Shown: positions 60,300 to 64,000 of the stretch, piece by piece
How the letters are laid out: every line of letters starts with the position of its first letter
Position numbering within the stretch: the stretch's first letter is position 1
Source: Indolivaga capnocytophagoides DSM 22835
GTDB lineage: Bacteria > Bacteroidota > Bacteroidia > Bacteroidales > Dysgonomonadaceae
Direction of reading: 5' to 3'
DNA: 64,000 nt
Assembly: GCF_000426485.1 (NCBI RefSeq)
Contig: NZ_KE384529.1
Span: 758,422 to 822,421, forward strand
Notes under the pieces: model-generated
What the model was told of the DNA's origin: nothing
Databases searched by the model: none
The model's input: the letters and a program-made list of their open reading frames with translations, nothing else
Position numbers and translations under genes: made by a program

Positions 60300-61508
60300 A
60301 TGATGACACAAAAAGGATCTCCGATGCCCAATAAAATAAGCAGGTCATTGGTCGGATATGTAATACTCACATTCTTTGGCTATACAATTATAGGATTACC
60401 TCTTGCAGTATTGCCATTCTTCATCAATAAAGTATTAGGATATAATACAATAATAGCAGGATTAGTAATAAGCCTGCAATACCTCACAACTTTTGCCATG
60501 AGGGGGTATTCAGGAAATATTACAGATAAGAAAGGCCCTAAACCGGCTGTTCTTATCAGTATGGGTAGCTTTTTATTGAGTGGTATTCTTCTCTGGATAG
60601 CTTACGAATGCAAAGGCATTCCTCACATCAGTTTGGCTATATTGGTTATAACACGCCTGATTACCGGATGCGGAGAAGGAATGATCGGTGCAAGCCCTAT
60701 CAACTGGGCAATGCTGGCACTAGGAGATCAACATACAGGTACAGCTATATCATTCAACGGAATAGCCAGTTACGGTGGATTGGCTATCGGAGCTCCTCTA
60801 GGTGTATATCTCGAAAAATTTATCGGAATAGAAGGTGTTGCCATCATCATTATGGCAATAGCAGTAACAGGTTATCTGGTTGCACACCGAAAAAAAGCAT
60901 ACCGGAACGAAATTATCGAAAACCGCCAGCCGTTTATGAAAGTACTAGCCAAAGTATCTCCTTACGGGATATGCCTTGCATTAGGCGGACTCGGATTCGG
61001 GACATTATCGACTTTCATCACGTTATATTACGATTATATGCACTGGACAAACGGGGCATTGTGCCTTACCGTATTTGGTGCTACATTTATACTCACCCGG
61101 GTTGTTTTCAGTAATGCCATAAAAACTTATGGCGGCATCAAAGTAAGTATAGCATCTTTTGCAGTCGAAGCCATCGGTTTGGCAATTCTGGCTTATGCAC
61201 CCAATGTATGGCTGGCATTGCTCGGTGCAGGTATCACCGGATGCGGTTTTGCTCTTGTATTTCCAGCTTTGGGAGTAGAAGCGGTCAATCTGGTCTCTGC
61301 ATCCAACAAAGGTTCGGCTTTAGCCGGTTATGGCTTGTTTATCGACATATCTCTAGGGATAACAGGCCCTTTGGTTGGTGCTGTCGGAGAGCATTGGGGC
61401 ATGGATAAAATATTCCCTTTCAGTATGTTCGTAGTAGTTATCGGACTTCTCCTCTCTATCTATCTGGGTAAAAAACGGGCTGTAACCATAAGCCCATCGG
61501 GTAATTGA
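60300..61508 (+). CDS. MFS transporter (YfcJ/YhhS-like)
   Basis: A 402-residue transporter with 12 spans. Loop 2-3 is MRGYSGNITDKKGPKPAVLISMGSF; SPINWAMLALGDQHTGTAISFNGIASYGGLAIGAPLG is typical of the arabinose-efflux-type YhhS/YfcJ group. It may start at 60300 or 60303. It follows the radical SAM gene after 166 bp and could export its product, but no direct evidence links them. Substrate unknown. Confidence 0.9.
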   Translation: MMTQKGSPMPNKISRSLVGYVILTFFGYTIIGLPLAVLPFFINKVLGYNTIIAGLVISLQYLTTFAMRGYSGNITDKKGPKPAVLISMGSFLLSGILLWIAYECKGIPHISLAILVITRLITGCGEGMIGASPINWAMLALGDQHTGTAISFNGIASYGGLAIGAPLGVYLEKFIGIEGVAIIIMAIAVTGYLVAHRKKAYRNEIIENRQPFMKVLAKVSPYGICLALGGLGFGTLSTFITLYYDYMHWTNGALCLTVFGATFILTRVVFSNAIKTYGGIKVSIASFAVEAIGLAILAYAPNVWLALLGAGITGCGFALVFPALGVEAVNLVSASNKGSALAGYGLFIDISLGITGPLVGAVGEHWGMDKIFPFSMFVVVIGLLLSIYLGKKRAVTISPSGN

Positions 61509-61600
61509 ATTATTAACACAACATAAAATACACAACACAGTACACAGTTTTTAAGGATAGATAAAATTTTCCAGATATTTTCGGAGAAATCTTTATTATA

Positions 61601-61647
61601 AAGTAACTGAAAGTATTTAATGACATAAAAAAGGTCTATGACCGTCT
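61601..61647 (-). repeat. Compact copy of dispersed element (middle missing)
   Basis: On the plus strand GTAACTGAAAGTATTTAATG is followed by ACATAAAAAAGGTCTATGAC. It is the reverse of the compact copy at 38792. It lies between convergent genes. Confidence 0.75.
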
Positions 61648-61751
61648 TACTTTACTTTTATTTTTTTCCCTTTTATTTACTTTACTTTGTGTATTATTGG
61701 AGGAATTAACTGAGTTAATGACGTCAAAAACCCAACTACCTATCTAGCGAA

Positions 61752-62471
61752 TCAGAAGAAATGTTTACTCAAAAACTCCATAAAACGATCTTTGTATGAG
61801 TCTGATACAGGAATGTATTCTTTACCGAAAACAATACAATTACGCTCTATGGTTTTTACCTTATCCAGATTAACAATAAACGAACGATGCACCCGCATAA
61901 ACTGACGCGATGACAGTTTTTCTTCGAGAGACTGCATACTCATCAACGAGCTGACAGGCTCTGCTATACCTTCGAGATGAAATTTGACATAATCTTTCTG
62001 ATTTTCGATATATAAGATCTGATCCAGATTGATCTTCTCCATTCTGTATCCCGACTTGATAAATATGCTTGAGGAAGACGATTCCAGCGACTTATCTTTC
62101 ACCGAAGATGTCAATTTAAACCACTCCTCTGCTTTATTCGATGCTGCCAGAAATTCGGGATAACTGATCGGTTTCAGCAGATAATCCAAAGCATTCAATC
62201 TGAATCCTTCTATTGCATACTGATCGTAAGCTGTAGTAAATATAACCCGTGTACTCTGTGGCAGAGTCTTCGAGAATTCAAGCCCTGTGATCTGCGGCAT
62301 ATTCACATCGAGATACAAGAGGTCGATATTTCCGGTACGGATAACCTCCAACGCCTCCAACGGATTCTCGAATGCAGCAACCAATTCAAGATAAGGGGTT
62401 TGATTTACATAAGATTTCAGCAGATCGATAGCCAAAGGCTCATCATCTATTATTACACATCTTAGTTTCAT
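61752..62471 (-). CDS. LytTR-type response regulator
   Basis: A 239-residue two-component response regulator. Residues 1-115 are a receiver domain (IIDDEPLAIDLL, phospho-acceptor Asp55 in LLYLDVNMPQ, TAYDQYAIEGF, LLKPI). Residues about 140-239 are a LytTR DNA-binding domain (YIENQKDYVKFHLEG, RQFMRVHRSFIVNLDKVKTIER). It is 12 bp after the LytS-like kinase gene, its obvious partner. Confidence 0.95.
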   Translation of the reverse strand: MKLRCVIIDDEPLAIDLLKSYVNQTPYLELVAAFENPLEALEVIRTGNIDLLYLDVNMPQITGLEFSKTLPQSTRVIFTTAYDQYAIEGFRLNALDYLLKPISYPEFLAASNKAEEWFKLTSSVKDKSLESSSSSIFIKSGYRMEKINLDQILYIENQKDYVKFHLEGIAEPVSSLMSMQSLEEKLSSRQFMRVHRSFIVNLDKVKTIERNCIVFGKEYIPVSDSYKDRFMEFLSKHFF

Positions 62472-62483
62472 AGTCAGCTATTT

Positions 62484-63536
62484 TCAGGTAAAATCAATTC
62501 GCAGCAAAGTAAAAAAACTATCCGGACGATGCTCGACAATAAATTCATGCTTGCCGGGATATATCAACTCCAAACGCTTAGTAAGATTTGCAAGCCCTAT
62601 ACCCGAATTTTTAGCCTCTATCCGGGTATCGACATCAGGCAGGCTGTTTTCTACCGTACACAGTACTCCGGTTTCTTTTTCGACCAGAATCTTAATATCT
62701 ATAAAACATTCACCCTTGCTTGTGAGTCCATGCTTAAAAGCATTCTCTATCAACGTCATAAACATGAGAGAAGCAATCATATCATTACTTCCTTTATTTT
62801 CGATCATAACATTGAGTCTTACATTCGAACTTACCCTCAATTTCATCAAATCGATATAATTCCGGGTAAATTCGAGTTCTTTTTCTATCGGAACCAGCTT
62901 ACGGTCATTGTCATACAACACATAACGGAGCAAATTGCTCAACCGATGTACCGAATCCTGAGCTTTGATCTGGTCTATCGCTATCAGCGAATAAATATTA
63001 TTAAGCGTATTGAACAGGAAATGCGGATTAAGCTGACTCCGTAAATTACGGAGATCGGCCTCCAACTGACCGCTTTTAGCCTGTTCGAACTTGATAGAGT
63101 CTGCATACCAACGGATAGTCATTTTCATAGCAACACTCAGTCCCAAAACAAAAAATATCAGCAGATAGTCCGAAAAAATTCTCATAGCGAAAGGAGGTCC
63201 GGGATGCCTGCCCTCTTTCCGTTCGGTCATCTCGCGTTGAAAAAATTCCGGATGAGGCATCAACAAATCAAGTAATAAAGTCTGCACAAGTAATAATGCG
63301 GTTATCAAAATTATATTTGCCACGAGATATCTTATTACCTGTTTGTTGAATAAAAATTTATCTATAAGATACAGGTAATTGACATAAAACAACACAGCAA
63401 AAATACCCGTTCTCACCATGTACGAAATGTAAGGCCCACTATCGAAAGTACCTTCTTTAGACATGATATAGATAGGTACTAACAATATAATACACCAAAC
63501 AAGAATATGAGAAAATATCTTTATAAAGTTTTTCAT
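62484..63536 (-). CDS. LytS/YehU-type sensor histidine kinase
   Basis: A 350-residue membrane kinase. Four spans (about 5-125, the second pair near residues 60-125) sense a signal in the membrane. The dimerisation/phospho-acceptor segment is LRSQLNPHFLFNTLNNIYSL. The ATP-binding part has ENAFKHGLTSKGE (N-box) and NSGIGLANLTKRLELIY (G-box). It starts at 63536. It forms a pair with the LytTR regulator behind it, and the MacB-type permease gene precedes it by 45 bp. Confidence 0.93.
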   Translation of the reverse strand: MKNFIKIFSHILVWCIILLVPIYIMSKEGTFDSGPYISYMVRTGIFAVLFYVNYLYLIDKFLFNKQVIRYLVANIILITALLLVQTLLLDLLMPHPEFFQREMTERKEGRHPGPPFAMRIFSDYLLIFFVLGLSVAMKMTIRWYADSIKFEQAKSGQLEADLRNLRSQLNPHFLFNTLNNIYSLIAIDQIKAQDSVHRLSNLLRYVLYDNDRKLVPIEKELEFTRNYIDLMKLRVSSNVRLNVMIENKGSNDMIASLMFMTLIENAFKHGLTSKGECFIDIKILVEKETGVLCTVENSLPDVDTRIEAKNSGIGLANLTKRLELIYPGKHEFIVEHRPDSFFTLLRIDFT

Positions 63537-63581
63537 TATTATGCTTCTTTTGCTCGTTACAGACAAAGGATCATGTTCTTT

Positions 63582-64000
63582 TTATTCGTACCGCAAAGCA
63601 TCGATAGGATCAAGATCGGCAGCCTTTTTGGCAGGATACCATCCGAAGAATATCCCTGTAGCCGTACATACGATAAACGACAAAACTACTGTATAAACTT
63701 CAATATCGATAGGCCATGACAAAATATTTTTCACTAAAAACGAACTACCTATGCCCAATATAACACCAATCACACCGCCCGTCACACTCAAAAGGATGGC
63801 TTCTATCAGAAACTGCATCAGTATATCCACTCCTTTCGCACCGATGGACATACGCAGCCCGATCTCACGTGTACGTTCTGTTACAGACACATACATAATA
63901 TTCATGATACCGATACCTCCTACCAGAAGAGATATTCCGGCGATACACGCCAGCAACACAGTCATCATTTCGGTAGTAGAACTCATCATGGTGATCAGTT
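63582..64000 (-). CDS. MacB-type ABC transporter permease (partial, cut by window end)
   Basis: Only the C-terminal 139 or so residues lie in the window; the frame stays open to the edge. The FtsX-like domain is clear: TVLLACIAGISLLVGGIGIMNIMYVSVTERTREIGLRMSIGAKGVDI, then LSVTGGVIGVILGIG and FGWYPAKKAADLDPIDALRYE. MacB-type permeases use ATP to drive export from the periplasm, often of antibiotics, toxins or lipids. It is adjacent and co-directional with the LytTR pair, which may regulate it. Confidence 0.93.
   Translation of the reverse strand, partial: LITMMSSTTEMMTVLLACIAGISLLVGGIGIMNIMYVSVTERTREIGLRMSIGAKGVDILMQFLIEAILLSVTGGVIGVILGIGSSFLVKNILSWPIDIEVYTVVLSFIVCTATGIFFGWYPAKKAADLDPIDALRYE

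Noticed and set aside
12859-61647. CRISPR array made of the repeated motif
   Set aside because: Copies are single, kilobases apart, with no regular spacers and no cas genes.
1-64000. tRNA or rRNA genes
   Set aside because: No cloverleaf with T-loop (GTTCRANNC) or rRNA sequence was noticed on either strand; short RNAs may have been missed by eye.

Overview
The window is AT-rich DNA from a Bacteroidota chromosome, most likely a Bacteroidales species close to Dysgonomonas (genus inferred from the gene mix, not proven). Support comes from a TonB-dependent receptor with a carboxypeptidase-like N-domain, FimA/FimB(Mfa)-type fimbrial lipoproteins, BACON domains, a PafA-type phosphatase, a DUF3575 barrel, LytTR two-component genes, and promoters of the Bacteroidota form TAnnTTTG without Shine-Dalgarno sites.

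Layout. 1-2.9 kb: TonB-dependent receptor and small partner (minus). 3.0-7.4 kb: phage tail-end and lysis cassette (plus): tail protein, collagen-like/SGNH fibre, membrane coiled-coil protein, GH19 endolysin, and a probable one-gene spanin. 7.7-15.7 kb: cation:proton antiporter, a Cys-rich membrane protein overlapping an ECF sigma gene, PafA-like phosphatase, MFS pump, SUFU-domain protein, HxlR regulator. 15.7-17.7 kb: a second phage fragment (portal and DUF6712 head-completion-like protein, minus). 17.9-27.7 kb: housekeeping and accessory genes (DKNYY lipoprotein, rhomboid, cobC, cobS, GNAT, CDF transporter, NAD(P)-binding protein, MFS, PfkB kinase). 27.7-29.0 kb: a 1.4-kb gene-free stretch holding a well-formed cobalamin riboswitch with no gene behind it and two terminators. 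29.1-35.6 kb: porin, imelysin, di-heme oxidoreductase, CcsA-type cytochrome c assembly protein and a Rid/chorismatase-fold protein, probably one iron or redox operon. 35.7-56.8 kb: a 21-kb minus-strand surface-appendage cluster read from an AraC regulator and a fimbrillin down through FimB-like anchor, DUF3575 barrel, OmpA/PD40 protein, beta-propeller/Calx-beta protein, three more fimbrillin-like or BACON lipoproteins, a small outer-membrane barrel, a bactofilin and an OmpA/TPR lipoprotein. 57.3-64 kb: VOC and AraC pair, B12-type radical SAM protein, MFS transporter, and a LytTR regulator and LytS-like kinase next to a MacB-type permease cut by the window edge.

The most unusual feature is a dispersed intergenic sequence family. 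Its core is the near-perfect palindrome GGTCTnAGACC, found ten times exactly and at least ten more times with changes, always outside genes and often 15-18 bp upstream of a start codon. Several copies form one end of a larger element of about 95 bp whose other end reads TCATTAAATACTTTC; some copies have lost the middle. It could be a REP/MITE-like repeat or the binding site of a regulator with many targets, above all in the fimbrial-like cluster.
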